This document shows, piece after piece, positions 33,767 through 45,831 of a DNA stretch of 64,000 nt. A program made the translations under genes and the position numbers. Origin of the DNA: Coniferiporia sulphurascens (lineage: Eukaryota; Basidiomycota; Agaricomycetes; Hymenochaetales; Hymenochaetaceae); contig NBBA01000006.1 in NCBI GenBank assembly GCA_002794785.1, forward strand, positions 1,674,001-1,738,000, in the 5' to 3' direction. How positions within the stretch are numbered: the first letter of the stretch is position 1; each line of letters begins with the position of its first letter. Under the pieces are notes generated by a model. It did not search any database. It saw nothing but the letters and a program-made list of their open reading frames with translations, and was not told where the DNA came from.

Positions 33767-36700
33767 TTAAGGTGGAAAAAATCGGGATGGTGGAATTGGT
33801 TCGTGAACAGTGAAAGCTTTAGTAAATGCGTTAGACGAGTTTAAAAATGAAGCAAATTTTTGAAGATATTTTTCTTTGGTAAATAAAATCTGGTCTGGTG
33901 GTGGGATGGCATTCCCGAAGGCTTGGATGCACGCAAAATTGAGGAGAGGGCATTGTTGAATGATATGATCTCTTGTTTGAATGTATTTGCTGCAAGGGCA
34001 CGAAATGGGTGCGGTTGGTACGAAGCGACAGTAGTAGTCTCCAAAGTGTCCATGTCCAGTTATTGCATGAAATAGTTGTGATGATATGTCTCAAGGATAA
34101 TAGAAACATTTCCAAAAAGGTGTGAGTTTCGATGATGGAATTCCAGATATTGTGTTAAAGGATGCGGAATCCAAGATGTTTTTGGTGTTTCAAATGAGGT
34201 GAGACCACAATGTAATAGCACAAAGATTAATGTCTTCTTTTTCGCCTGCATATGTTTTCAGTAGGAACGGACGTCCAATTGGAGAGAAGTGTGTGAGGTT
34301 GTCTGTGATGACATTTCCGGGGATGCCAAGGTGACCAGGGGACCAGTGAAGATGAATATGATGACGGGTGTTGGATGTGAAAGAATCGGAAAAATTATGG
34401 AAAATTTTAGAAGAACATTGTGCAGCGTGAGGAGAAAGATCAATGATGGCTGGGATACAAGATGACGAGTCGGAGAAAAAATGAATGTTGTTAATGTAAG
34501 AAGAAGAAAGAATGTGACATTGTCGGAAGAGGGTAACGCATTTTGTACAAATAGCAAGGGCATACATTTCAGCGTCAAAAGACGAGCCTGATGGGGAGCA
34601 ATAAAAATGACCGAGATCGACAATTTGAGAGTTATGGTAAATAACAAAGGTGGATATTGTGACGGATTTATTGTTTTTGTAGTTTTTTGAGCTGTCTGTA
34701 TAAACTAAAAGATTGTGAATGTTTTTTGAAAGGGAATCATGTAAGGAAATAATGTGATTTTTTTGTTGGTTTTTGCGATTGAGTGAGGAAGTTCCGGGTT
34801 CGAGATGATAAGAAAGAGAATTATAGTGATATTGAGAAGGATTGTTGGGTAAATGTTGGGATGGATGTGCGAGATATGGATTGATATGTTCAGTTCTAGG
34901 GTCGGCGAGGAAGGCAAGACGGTGTAGTTGAGTTTTTGGTTTCGATGACGTAGATTTATGATGAGAGGTAATGGGCGGTTTTGATGTTGGAAGACGAGGC
35001 CATGAGGAAGGGAGGCGATTAAGGAGTTGCGAATTTAGAGGTAGACGATTGAGTCGGAGGGTGGTAGATTGGTTATATTTATTGAGAAGAATAGGAATTG
35101 GAAGAACGTGTGCGATGCGGTGTAATGCGTGTGAAGGTGTTGTACGAAAGGTGCCGGTAAGGAGGCGTAGACTTTGATTTTGTGCGATAGTCATATGGTT
35201 GAGTTTTGTTTTTTGTCGGATGCCGGTGTACCAAAGTTGGAAGCCATAAGTAAGGACTGGAAGGATGTTCACGAAATGGAGTGTGCGGAAATTAGCAAAG
35301 GATAGACCGTGGATGGTGTTTCCAAGGATATGTAAGGCCATGGTAGTTGAACGAGCGCGCATGCACATGCGATGAATATGATGGTTAAAGTTGAGTCTTT
35401 GGTCGAGAAAGAAACCCAGCCAACGAATAATGGGAGACGGAGTAATGGTCATGGGCGGAGAATGTATGTTTGAAAGAATGATAGACGGGAAGGATGTAGG
35501 GGAAAAACCATGACGAATGAAATGAATAAGGTTGGATTTAAAATGATCAATGGATAATTGGATGTCGTTGAGTTTGTTAGAAATTATGTTATATGTGTTA
35601 TTAAGGAGACGGATGTTTTCTTCATATGAGTCTGAATATACTAAAATGAGCTGATCGTCAACATAAGCTTTGAGGCATGTGTCCGAGGAGGAAATAAAGG
35701 AGCTAAGAATGAAAGCCGTGTAGATGGATGAAAGAATTGGTGAAATGGGGGACCCTTGGGGAATACTGACGTTATGTACAAGTTTTGGTTCAGAAATAAA
35801 ATTGTCAATTTTAAAGGAAATATGACGATCAGAAAGAAATGCTTGCGTCCATAGAATGATTTTTTGGTCGAAACCAAGTAGATGAAGTGAGTGAAGTAAT
35901 CTCGAATGGTTGATGTTATCGAAATAGCCTTTGATATCGATGGCGAGGGCGGAAATGAATAATTTTTTCTTATGAGCAATTTGAATGTCATGAACGAGTG
36001 AGAGGCCAGCATCAATGGTGCATGAGTTGGAACGGCCGCCGAATTGAATTGTAGGAACAAGGTTGAAGCGCCCTACGTCCCAAGTAAGGCATTTGGTGAT
36101 AATTTTTTCCAGAATTTTACCAATGCATTCGAGTAGCACTATGGGTCAGTAGGATCTAGGGTTGCTAGAATCATTTTTGTTAGGTTTGGGAATGAGTATG
36201 ACATTAGCGTTTTTCCAAGGATGAAGGTGTCGAGAAAAGCATTCATTAAAAAGATTAAAGAAGATAGAAGGGTGAGCTGAATTAACCCATTTCAAATATG
36301 CGTATGATATGTTAGAAATGCCCGGGGCTGAATTGTTGTGTGTAAGGTTGAGGCATGTATCAATTTCGTTTTGAGTGATGCGAGGTGACGCTCGTGTTGG
36401 TTTCTTAGGTGGGTCGTATGGAAGTTCAGAGACGTCAGGTTGAGGTGCGTTGGAAAAGAAAGATTTGTGGAAAACTTCCGCTTGTTGAACTGGTGTGTGT
36501 ACGTATTGGTTTTCGAAAAGAATAGGTGGTGTGCGTGTTTTTCGTTTCCCAGATGACCATTTGGTGTAACGGTAAATGTTGTATGATGTCGCTCCTTTGA
36601 GAATAGAAGTTGCCCACGATTGTTTAGCTTTTTTGAAAATATTGCAGGCTTCTTTATGAAGATGTTCTTTTTCGAAATTTTCGGAGCAGTCGCGGAAGGC

Positions 36701-37714
36701 ACATATAGCTTGGTCGCATTTGTCGTTCCACCAGTATGAATACATAAATGAAGCTGTGGTTGTCTGAGGCATGATTTCTGATGTCGTTAATAAAATGGTG
36801 TTAGTGAGATGATTAGAGAAATTGGACACGGATTCATTGTTGTCGATCTGAGGAAGCGGCTGGTCGTCTAAATGGAAACTGAATTTTTCTATCCATTCTT
36901 TTTTCCGTTCCGGGTCATATTTGTATGTGGGAACTGTTTCATCAGGATTATAATTGGGGTTAATGGGTAAAAAGGCGAGAGAAATCGGAATATGGTCCGA
37001 TGAGTACGCTGGCATGTCTATGCATGTCCAGTCGAAAAAGAAGTCAGAAAGAATGGCTTGGAAATTGAGAAGGGTAAGATCAATAATAGAATCTGATTGT
37101 CGGTGTTGGCCTTTTTGTGTAGGAAAATCTGTATCGTTAAGAATGAATAGTGATTGATCCTGAGTCCATGTAAGGAAATTGTCGGCTTCGATTGATGTTT
37201 GTCGGTTTGCTTGGTCTGGGAGAGCCCATTCCGAATGATGTATGTTGAAGTCGCCCATGATGCAGGTAGGAATATCATATTCAAGTTCGATGTCGATGAG
37301 GAATCGGATATTGTCGCCGAGAATACCAGAGCCGTAATTGTAACAATTAATGAGTCGGAAGGTTTTGTCCAAATAAGTGACGTCAATGGTCATAAAGTCT
37401 TTATGATTAGTAATATCTTGGCAAGAAATAGCAGAAAGATGAGGAAAAGATTTTCGAACATAAATGATCACGTGAGGTTTGATAGGAGATAATGGGTCGA
37501 AAGACAGAATAAAATAGTCCCAAGCCGGGTGTTTGATAGGAAGCAGGATAGGAATGCCATTGGGGGAATAATCCAAGTGAGAAAGGCCAGAGAAACCAAT
37601 AAACAGTTCTTGAAGAGCAAGTATATGAAGATTGGGGTTATTGAGTAGACGGGTAGTACAAGGACCGCTTTTTGCTACATTTAGCTGAAGTATTCTTAGG
37701 GCCGTATGATTCAT
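33767..37714 (-). pseudogene. LINE ORF2: APE endonuclease, reverse transcriptase, RNase H
   Basis: Starts MNHTALRILQLNVAKSGPC, the APE-endonuclease opening. Endonuclease motifs LALQELFIGFSG, MGDFNIHHSEWA and SDHIPISLAF follow. RT motifs include SIPQGSPISPILSSIYTAF and LKAYVDDQLILVYSD with the YVDD catalytic pair. The RNase H part has LLVYTDSSKN, FDAEMYALAI, FFSDSSSCIPAI and LHWSPGHLGIPGN. The C-terminal end has ITGHGHFGDYYCRFVP and a CPC motif. About 1315 codons to a TAA stop. Three in-frame stops occur (36146-36148, 34190-34192, 34091-34093), all TGA; the first falls in PRSY-x-PI, where relatives have Arg. Confidence 0.9.
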
Positions 37715-40071
37715 AAAGTGTCGTCGTTTACTGAGTTGTGTGGGTCGATTTGCATGGATGGGGACGAGGCGTGAATGAAAGCTGGGTCTGAAATAAATTG
37801 ATGACGATCCGGGTGTATGTGAATAAGGTTGGGGTTATTTGATGAAGGAGAGGGTGGAGACGATAAGGTCATTCTGACTGGAGCCGGGTTCCGATTGAAG
37901 TAAAAGGCGCGTTGAGGGCAGTCAATGGAGTCAGCAGGATGTGCGCCAGAACAGTTAACGCAGTGGAAATGGTCGCAAGGTTGATTTTCTTGATATCAAG
38001 CACTGGAGCAACCTGAACACATTTTGCGATGTTGAGAAGTGAGATGACGTTTTGAAGCGCAATAACAACAGCCGAGTGGTTGTGTACAATTAATCATTAG
38101 ATGTCCGAATTTCCAACATTTGGTGCACTGAGAGAAGCAGGGTTTTTCCTTCCATACGACTGGAACGGTGGACTGTCCGAAGATAAAGAAAACTGAGGTT
38201 GTAACTTTGTGTAATAATTCTCCGTTTGGGTCCTCGAAAGCAAATGATATGGAAGAGCGAGGTTTCGTGATGAATTCGGGGTTACGTGCCCATCTTGGTG
38301 GTTGAGTGATTTTTAGTGTGCGGAAAAGGTTGTTGAGAAGAAGAGACCGGAGGATTTTGAGTTCAGTAAAAATAGGCAAGTTCGGACTGTTCGAAGTAAT
38401 GATATTACTAAGGATAACTTTAGACCATTTGATGTCGCGTGTGATAGTGAGTGGATGGTTGGGCCGGAGTTCGAATGCGTCTTTAAGGATTGGAATGATG
38501 GCGTTGATGGAGTTGACAGAAATGTTGCTAGGAAAAGAAAAAATGCAATTGCCAGACATGTTCCAGTCTGCACCAATGATTCGGATATGTCGGGCTGTGG
38601 GAATACGGTCTAGCTTGGCTTGAATGCGATCAATAAGAGTTTTGGAATTAGGGCATGATGAAAGCAGCATGTTTTGTCCTTGAAAGCGAGCGACATAGCG
38701 AGTGAGGTTGGAAATGGACGCTGGTGCAGATGGGAGAAGTTTTGGTTGGGTCGTTGGCATATTAAGCCCCAGATGATCTTTGTACAACATAGTGCTAATG
38801 GGTTTGTCTGCGATCGGGTTCCGAAGTGTTACTGGAGAAGGGGTACATTCTCTAGGTCCGACTGGACGAGTATGTGGTGTTGGGATGACTTGAGGAATAG
38901 GAGGTTGAATAAAGCCATGACTGACGTTATCGGGTTTGTATGAATTATCATCAGTAAATGATACATGTCGTGGGACGGATGGGGCGCTGGGCTGATTGTT
39001 ACGGTTAGGGGGGCCAAACGAAGCTACGGTTTCTTCTAGTTGAACCATTCGGGAAATGATACGAAGTTCAAGATCTCTTGCGTGTTGTTTAGCTTGATCC
39101 TGAAGGGTAGTTTGAAGGGATGAAATCATAGACGTAATAGTTGAGAAATTGGGTCCTGAGGTTACCGTAGCTGCTATGGGTTCTGCAATGTTGTTGTGGA
39201 TTGAGTCTGGAAAGAGAATTGGGTTCCGAACGCAGAAATCAAACTGGCCAGCATCATCAATTGGTGTTTTGTGATATGTTATAGGTAAGGTGGGTTCCGC
39301 TGGATGGACTATAGTTACCGACATTGTTGATGGGACAAAGTGGAGATGGAAAAGTTGAATGGCATTTGCGAGTGAATTCATGGAATGATCTGTGAGATGT
39401 TGATTGAAACGTGAAGGCCAAGTGTTTGCAATGAGAGTCAAAATCTGTTCGATAGACATGGTCCATTCTTCAAAGGAATGAGGAGCTAAGATGTTTTCGA
39501 GTGTATCACACACTTCTGAAATAAGAATTCTGTCTTCGATATTGGTTTCGTCAGGTGATGGTGTGAAACGAAGGTGTCTTTGTTGGTGCGTGGGATGTTC
39601 GGAGGAATCCAACGAGTGCAATTGGTTCGAATTATGATGTGAGAGGATAGGGGCCGGTGTGGGTTGTGCTGGAGTTGGGCCATGAGTCTGAGGTGAGGCA
39701 GCTTGAATGAGGGATTGAGAGTCGAGGGGAAAAACAATGTCCATAGGTGTGGTGGTTGGGGCCGCAAGCATAATATCTGAGTAGTTGGCATAGGTGGAGG
39801 AGAAATCTTGAAAATGAGCATTAAAGGAAGGGTCTTGAGATGTAGGCATAGATAGGACCGAAGGCGTCTGAGAGGAAGAAATGATTTGCTGATAACCTGT
39901 TATTTCTGTGTTTTTGTTAATATCAGTGTTTTCTTTAGGGGGAGAGGGAAGAGGTCGAGGAGGTGAGTGAGAAGCAGGGAGGTTAGGAGACATAGAATTG
40001 TATGCATGCATTTCCTCAGGTGTGTTAGCAAAACGGGGACTGTTGAGGGATGGGGTTTGAGATTGCACCAT
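37711..40071 (-). pseudogene. LINE ORF1: gag-like protein with zinc knuckles
   Basis: Starts MVQSQTPSLNSPRFANTPE. A long Pro/Ser/Thr-rich N-terminal half is followed by a possible coiled coil near the middle and a Cys/His-rich end: CSQCTKCWKFGHLMINC, CCYCASKRHLTSQH, and CDHFHCVNCSGAHPADSIDC. It probably binds LINE RNA (family inference). One TGA (37996-37998) interrupts the frame between the second and third Cys/His clusters. The natural stop overlaps the ORF2 start as ATGA (37711-37714), an arrangement suggesting stop-restart translation of ORF2. Confidence 0.85.
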
Positions 40072-41961
40072 TGGGGGAAGAGAAAAGTGAAGGAGATAGG
40101 GGATGGGGAGGGAATTGGAAGTGGATGTGGTTGAAGTTAGGTGAAAAACAGCTCGACGGATGTCTACTGTGAGGGAGAACTGGTGTGGGTAGTTAACCCA
40201 GGAAGTTTAGGGGCGGTGTATGTGGCTGTGCAAAGTGTGAGATGATGGTGGTTAGAGGTCAAGGGGTGCTGTTCGCCTTGGCCTATTACAGCGCTTAACT
40301 CGATTCAAGAGCTCGATGTGACATTTGTTGCTGCTGCTGCTGTGGTATGTTTAGCCTGGGCCGCACTTGCCCCAGTCGTTGTCGGTGCCGCTGACACACC
40401 CGTTTCCTTCCCTTTTCCTTTGTCATCGTTTGTGTCCTCTTTTTTCTTCTGGGCTGCCTTTGTCCATTCCGTTTTTGGCACCCAGCAATCGCGACTAAAG
40501 TGACCTAACTTATTACAGTTGTAACACTTAATGACATGTGATTGTTGGTTAGGGGAATATCCCCCTCATCCTCGTCCTCACATATATCCGCCACGGCCTC
40601 TATAGCCGTGACCTCATGGCTGTACTCCGCAGCTAAAACCGCGTCCACGGCCCCTAAAATAGGGGTGTGTCCGCTCATCCTTGGGCAGGTGGTTAGCTGC
40701 CGCTCCTGTCCTCTGATGATTTTTACGCCACCCCTCGAAGGCGTTTTGTAATGCAGTTAGTAAGAATTGAGGGGTTAGTTCAATTTCATCTTTGTCCAGG
40801 TTCGTTTCATTAATCGTTTTAATGTATAACTCACTCTGCATGAGTACATATTGATATTGTTCGGGCGTTGCCCTCGTAATAGCTGATATATACGTTGATT
40901 CTGAAACTTTCACCCCTCGGGCTATTAGTTCCTCGTATTTATTGCTGAGGTTATTGAGTGTTCCATTGAAATGGCTGACATGACCTCTGATATCAAAAAG
41001 GGCAGCCTCATTAAAGCCCTTTGTAATTGTTGTCTGGACGTTATATCGTCCATCAAGCACTTTGAGTAGCACTGGAATATCTTTAGAAAAATTAAGATAA
41101 TAAGCCAATATCTTGTCAGGCATAGTGTGCATAATGCCGTTATATAAAGCACTTGATATACCAGCCTCTCCAGTTCCTGGGGAGTTAGAGAGCAAGTTAC
41201 CATAACCTGCACTCTCGATTGCACTTCGGACTCTGTAGTTCCAGAGTTTGTAGTTTCTGTGCCCGTCGAGTTTCTCAATTCCGTCGAAGAATTTCTGGAG
41301 TTCCGTGAGTTTAGTTGCCATACTCGGTTCATCTTCCTCAGTATCGTTAGCATCTGAATCGTCAGGATCAGAAGGTTCTGATGGCTCACGTGATGGGTTA
41401 TTTTTAAATTTTTTGGTATTTTCTTCTTCATTATTTTCTTTGTCTTCTTTTTTATCGTCTTCTTCTTCTGGCTTAATATAAGGATTGTCAATTTTAAATT
41501 GTTCTTTTTCTTTTGGATCTGATATGCCCAAATACGTACTGATTCGATATCTGATTTCGGATGATTTTCCTTGATCCGATATTCCTAAATCTTTAGTGTG
41601 ATTTGTTAATTCCATTTTATAGTCAGCTTTTATTTTTAATTTTTCGTCTTTAGTGGAATTATCATACCTGTTAATTCGGTCTTGGATTTGTTGTTCTGTA
41701 CCGTTTATAGGTATTTGTCGTAAATTACATTGAATTATTAGGTCAACTAACCTTTTGCTATCTTTAGCTTTTTGAATTTTTTCTTCGAGTTCTTCGATAG
41801 TGGGTGACTGTGTATACGTTATTTTTAGTTCATTAGCTATTATTCATAATCCTGATAATTTTTGCAAACATGTTTGCTCACAAGTGTTGGGTTTCTGTCC
41901 GTCAGACATAGTTTCGTTATTCAATGATTTATAATTTTATTGATTGTTTCGTTAGTTATAG

Positions 41962-41978
41962 AGTCAAGGCTCATAACC
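41962..41978 (-). promoter_or_regulatory. Primer-binding site of Copia-B
   Basis: Minus-strand GGTTATGAGCCTTGACT immediately after the 5' LTR; identical to that of Copia-A and complementary to the anticodon region of initiator tRNA-Met. Confidence 0.75.
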
Positions 41979-42799
41979 TCTTAAAATCTATGCATGTTGT
42001 GGTAGATGATGAGGTGCAGTGGTAGTAGGTCAGGCAAAGTGGGTTATCAGCATAAACCAATGTATTTCATGGTAGAGACCAGCTCTCCTTATTGTTACAA
42101 TTTTCCTTTACCTTTCCTCTTTATGCGCTGACTCACTTCCCCTTCGTCATCATCAGTCAGCGCAACTCCCCCATTTCTCTGCCTTACTCATCCTTATTTG
42201 CCTTACACCATACGACGCCATGATGACGCCTTATTGCACCATCATGACGTGCTTTGCTTACTGATCACCGTACTTGTATTACCAAGGCATTCCTTGAGTT
42301 TCCATGACCTTCCATAGTCTGGCAAACATACCTAACCAAGTCGCTACAGTAGCAAACACATAGAGTAGCATATAAGCATGTAACTTCAGTAGCACAAGCC
42401 CTAAGCTTGTGCTCTTTGTTCATACAAGCCCATTATCTGCTACCACCAGTCTACTGTGCGCCACTTGGCCATTAGTTGCTTCGTCGTAACCCGACTCCGC
42501 TAAGAAACACCTCACATCCACATCGTCGATCAGGAAGCCCCACTGACGATCACCTTCGACTTACGACATCTAGGAAGCCCCGTTGCCATACCATCAGTTC
42601 CGACGATCAGGAAGCCCCAACGTCGATCACCGTGTAACCGTTGAGCTTAACACTTATATACATCTACCATGGGCTACGTATACTATAACTATCATAGCTC
42701 TTATTGTATGGCGTTATCATTGCATTATCGTTCACTTAGTAAGGTGGTTGATCTTATGACCACCTTTATATTTAGTACATTTGTTATATTTATTTAATA
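41979..42799 (-). repeat. 5' LTR of Copia-B, split by solo LTR Z1
   Basis: On the minus strand the LTR runs from TATTAAATAAATATAAC (42799) to TTTTAAGA (41979). Removing Z1 and one CTTAT copy rejoins CTCCTTAT to ATACATCTACC as in the other LTRs. Confidence 0.9.
42093..42652 (+). mobile_element. Solo LTR Z1
   Basis: 560 bp from TGTTACAATTTTCC to GAGCTTAACA with the 5-bp duplication CTTAT on each side (42088-42092, 42653-42657). Unlike the copia LTRs it has TG/CA ends. Near its 3' end a GATCAGGAAGCCCC-type motif is repeated three times. No internal retrotransposon region is present in the window. Confidence 0.88.
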
Positions 42800-42985
42800 T
42801 TTCCGGATTTTTCAATTCTGTTTCGAAGTGAAGAATTGGCCTTCATGTGGGCTGCTTTTACCATTTCGAGGGCCGAAATCGAAAATCAGACAGCCTGAAA
42901 CCCTATCCCCACCTCCTATGATTAATATACAACTTCATTACGCAAAACGGACAAGCACTGGGCTCAAAAACCCATTTTGTAAATT
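42800..42985. mobile_element. MITE copy M2, right part
   Basis: Resumes with TTTCCGGATTTTTCAATTCTG and ends in the inverted terminal arm (CAACTTCATTACGCAAAACG, GACAAGCACTGGGCTC), matching M1 and M3. Confidence 0.75.
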
Positions 42986-43039
42986 TCTCCCCGCTCGCAA
43001 ATCGCAAAAAGTCTATTTACGGTAACGACATAAACAAGT

Positions 43040-44220
43040 ACAATTAATGTCGGATTTTTTGGCATGGCGTCGCCCCGACTCACTCACTCAGACTCTTGCT
43101 TTCATTCACCAATTCAGTTCGTGTGCTCTCAACGGTCTGCTACCCCATGTCAAGCTTACTGGCCTTATGCAGACTCCTGGAAGTCATAATGTCGACTTCA
43201 CTGCTTGTGTAGGGTCAGTCAATTTGGGCTCGAACATCGGTCCACATCTCCCGGGACCCGCCTCCCGTTTTTCCCCTTCCTTAACGCCATAGCATTCCGT
43301 CTCTCTCGGATATGATTCTATCTCGAAAATTCGCTGAGTAGTCCACCGCAGACTTCCCGCCGATCCTATCGACGCTTGAGGTCGGTGGCGGCGGCTTTCG
43401 TCAGAACGTGCTTAGTGATATCGAGCTCACCCGAGATGACCGTACTGACTGGCGCTGTTTCAGTAGCCTATAACTCACCGTTGGGACTGTCTGGTTCATG
43501 CGCCGCTGAAACAGCTTTACGAAGCTCCGTCCTCGGTTATTATGCTTTCTAAGCAGAAAGCTACTGTGCAGTCCGACACTGGTGGATCACCGATAAGACA
43601 TCCTGCGGTATGCACCAATGAATTCAATATGTTAATGTATGTGGCGAGCCCACATAGAGAGGCGAAGCTATGCCACATCAGCTTAATCCTATTTGAGCAA
43701 GGGACAACCTTCTTTCAAGGGGGGTAGAAGCATGTTCTCACGGGGAGGAAATACACAGCCACCACTCTCCTGCTGACTAATATAGCATTTCAGCGGCCCC
43801 TACTAACCGGATAACTGGAGGGTTTCGCCCCTCCGAAAATATGGACATATGTGTATTGACAGTTCATGTCGCTTGAGTTAATCTCGGACGTGCGTGGCAG
43901 CCCGAATGCAAACCACCATGCTATGGGTGCGCTTGTTCACACATTTGATGCTTAACATACACCACTGGGGGAGCACTTACATTGGGCAGCCCCGGGACGG
44001 CATCCGTTAAACTTCCGGGCGATCTTGCTTCCATCACCATCACCATACTCTTGATTTAACACCTTCGCATTCCTGGAATGACTCAGCCAAGAATTCCGGG
44101 AAGCTCCAATCCGTACACCGTCAATCACGACTAAGCAACTCTAACTTAATTTCGGCATAGTCAGCCAAAACTGTACAGTATATACAGTATTTGTTGCTAC
44201 GGGGATGAGAGGATGGCCTG
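43040..44220. repeat. GST-array spacer repeat S3
   Basis: Third spacer copy, downstream of GST3. It has the S1 blocks, with an extra stretch of about 200 bp near 43630-43850 absent from S1 and S2. Confidence 0.65.
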
Positions 44221-44229
44221 CCTATTTAT

Positions 44230-45078
44230 CTACTTCTGAAACGCAGCGATGGCAGCAGCGCCCTCAGCCGCAACAGCTTGCCAAGCCGGACGGCTGGAGA
44301 TATCCGCCCACCAGCGCGCGACGTTCGGGGTCGCTTTGAGCCCCGTAAATCCGGCATAGTCAGTGATATACGCCCCGTACGAGAGGTGAAACAGGTCGGC
44401 GAGAGTGAGCTCCTGTGGACATACCGATGCATTAGCTCATTTTTTTCTACCAAAGGTCGGATAATGGTACGCACGTCACCCGCAAGGTATTTCTGCTTGC
44501 CGAGAATGACCTCGTACACCTTGAGCTTCTCCTCAAGCGTCTTCGCATGCTCCGCTGCGCGGTCATCGTCACCCTTCACACCCCACAGTCTGCAGCGAGG
44601 AGAGTAAGTGGTGAGCGACAGTGGTGATTCGCGACAACCGCTTACGGCTTGAAGATCTTCTCCGCCGCGAGGACCGAGGCAGGTGGGTTGAAGTTGCTGC
44701 TCTCGATAGACGCGGCCTGCTCAAACAGACCAATCTTCTCCACATCCTCCGTGGGGATGAGGCCGCTGTCGCGCCCGTATTTAGCGACGACATATCGCGC
44801 AATCGCGCGGCTTTCGTGCAACGTGAAGCCATTCTCTTCAACCTAGACAACGTTCGCGACGGTTAGAACGAGTGCATGAATGCGCATGATGAACAAATAT
44901 TCACGAGAACGGGTATCTGTCCGAAGGGATGCTTGTTCGCGAGATATTCTGCGCTTTTGTTCTCGCCGGTTTGCATGCTCACAACGACCAGCTCGTATGG
45001 CACGTTGAGCTCCTTGAGCGTGACGAGAACGGTCTGCGTCGTCGTCGAGAACGGGTTACCGTAGAGCTTGCGAACCAT
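44230..45078 (-). CDS. Glutathione S-transferase GST3
   Basis: Exons 44905-45078, 44646-44842, 44475-44589, 44230-44412, identical in size to GST1; 222 residues. It starts MVRKLYGNPFSTTTQTVLV, so the usual Leu3 is Arg. The glutathione-site motifs are present (HPFGQIPVL, ESRAIARYVVAKYG), though the Tyr before Glu-Ser is His (LHESRAIAR). The linker reads PLWGVKGDDDRAAEHAK. It ends AIAAFQK. All splice sites are canonical. It is the first GST after the 22.7-kb transposon block and shows no damage. Confidence 0.88.
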
Positions 45079-45169
45079 GTTAGAGAGTCTAGAGAGTACT
45101 GGGAGGGGTATGTGGATTGTTGAGATTAGTAGGGGCTGATAGTAGGATGGCTCTCCTCCTTTAGGTGGG

Positions 45170-45178
45170 TTTTTATAC
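45170..45178 (-). promoter_or_regulatory. TATA box of GST3
   Basis: Minus-strand GTATAAAAA, 92-100 nt before the ATG. TGACTGATTCA lies at 45280-45290. Confidence 0.72.
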
Positions 45179-45831
45179 GTGATATTTCGCCCTTAAATTG
45201 TTGGAAGAATATGACATTACAAACCAAGGCACTGGCAACGTATGTCCATGCGCGCTTGTCAGTCATGAAGTTTCTTTGCTGACTGATTCAATTTGAAAAA
45301 GCATATTATTGTAGTTCTTTACGTCAAACCTTTGGCGAGAGAAAATGAGATTTTGATGGGCGAGATGTAGTCTAGTCTCAGCATCTGGGGGAAAATGAAA
45401 ACATCCACTCCAGATATCACAGCCTCTCTATCAAAATATACATTCTCTCACTCACCAAAGCAAGGGTCAGAGATATGTACCGTGGAGAAAAGTTGCTCTG
45501 AGTGAAAGGCAATGCCCGCAAAGGATTCGTGGCAGATATGTAAGCCGATAAGAGATCGGCACCTTCCAGATACAGTATTTTCAGTGGCAAATCATTTCAG
45601 GCAGCCATGCTCAATGGGCTTTTGTGTACATATCACAACGGTCAAAATATTTATTTAATTCTATAAGTACAAAGCTCCGTGATATAAAGCTGCTTAAATA
45701 TGAGTGTCCCAGTGAAATTCTGGCCTCCCAAGCCACAGCGAACAGTTCATGTATAGCATTTGTCACGGAATGACACGTGACAAACCGCGACTCACGGTGT
45801 TGCATTCATAGAGAAAACGTAAAACAAGATT

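Larger units (their letters stand above)
33592..40271 (-). mobile_element. Non-LTR retrotransposon (LINE, Tad1/L1-like with RNase H)
   Basis: 6.68 kb inserted in Copia-B with a 12-bp target duplication TTCGCCTTGGCC (33580-33591 and 40272-40283). On the minus strand the 3' end is an A-rich tail (AAATAAAATAAAAAAA). It has two ORFs with a gag-like first and an endonuclease-RT-RNase H second product, and a 200-bp 5' leader. It appears full length, damaged only by nonsense codons. Confidence 0.92.
30382..41909 (-). pseudogene. Gag-Pol of Copia-B, interrupted by a LINE
   Basis: Starts MSDGQKPNTCEQTCLQ at 41909. Gag has LQKFFDGIEKLDGHRNYKLW and an intact zinc knuckle CYNCNKLGHFSRDC after an RG-rich stretch. 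Pol carries DTGATIHLTPYL (protease), LHKKLGHISYAYIKR, HIHMDIWGPAS and SDNDTVF (integrase), DIKSAYLYGELD, KALYGLKQA and HVDNITICG (RT), SWSSKKQELVSLS and CDNQAAI (RNase H). The RT acidic pair reads VDN here, while Copia-A keeps VDD. In-frame stops are again only TGA: one near the gag start, three in the RG-rich region, one after LNPTK, and two near the pol end. The LINE lies between gag and protease. Both nonsense codons and the insertion make it non-functional. Confidence 0.9.
30119..42799 (-). mobile_element. Copia-B: Ty1/copia LTR retrotransposon with LINE and solo-LTR insertions
   Basis: Flanked by TTTCC at 30114-30118 and 42800-42804. It is the same family as Copia-A, in opposite orientation and better preserved. 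The 3' LTR is 30119-30374; the 5' LTR is 41979-42799 including solo LTR Z1. A LINE (33592-40271) splits gag from pol. Confidence 0.92.

Noticed and set aside
40318..40751. Plus-strand ORFs near the right end of the LINE and in the gag region
   Set aside because: They are antisense to the Copia-B gag zinc knuckle and RG-rich region.
20399..41909. TGA as a recoded Trp or Arg codon in the transposons
   Set aside because: TGA also serves as a plausible natural stop (copia pol ends, LINE ORF1 in the ATGA overlap), and homologous codons are CGA, CAA, AGA or TGT in the other copy. CpG decay explains this better than recoding.
20084..42799. A deletion of about 55 bp accompanying one composite retrotransposon insertion into the MITE
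   Set aside because: The missing MITE segment was found between the two elements at 30052-30118, and each element has its own 5-bp duplication.
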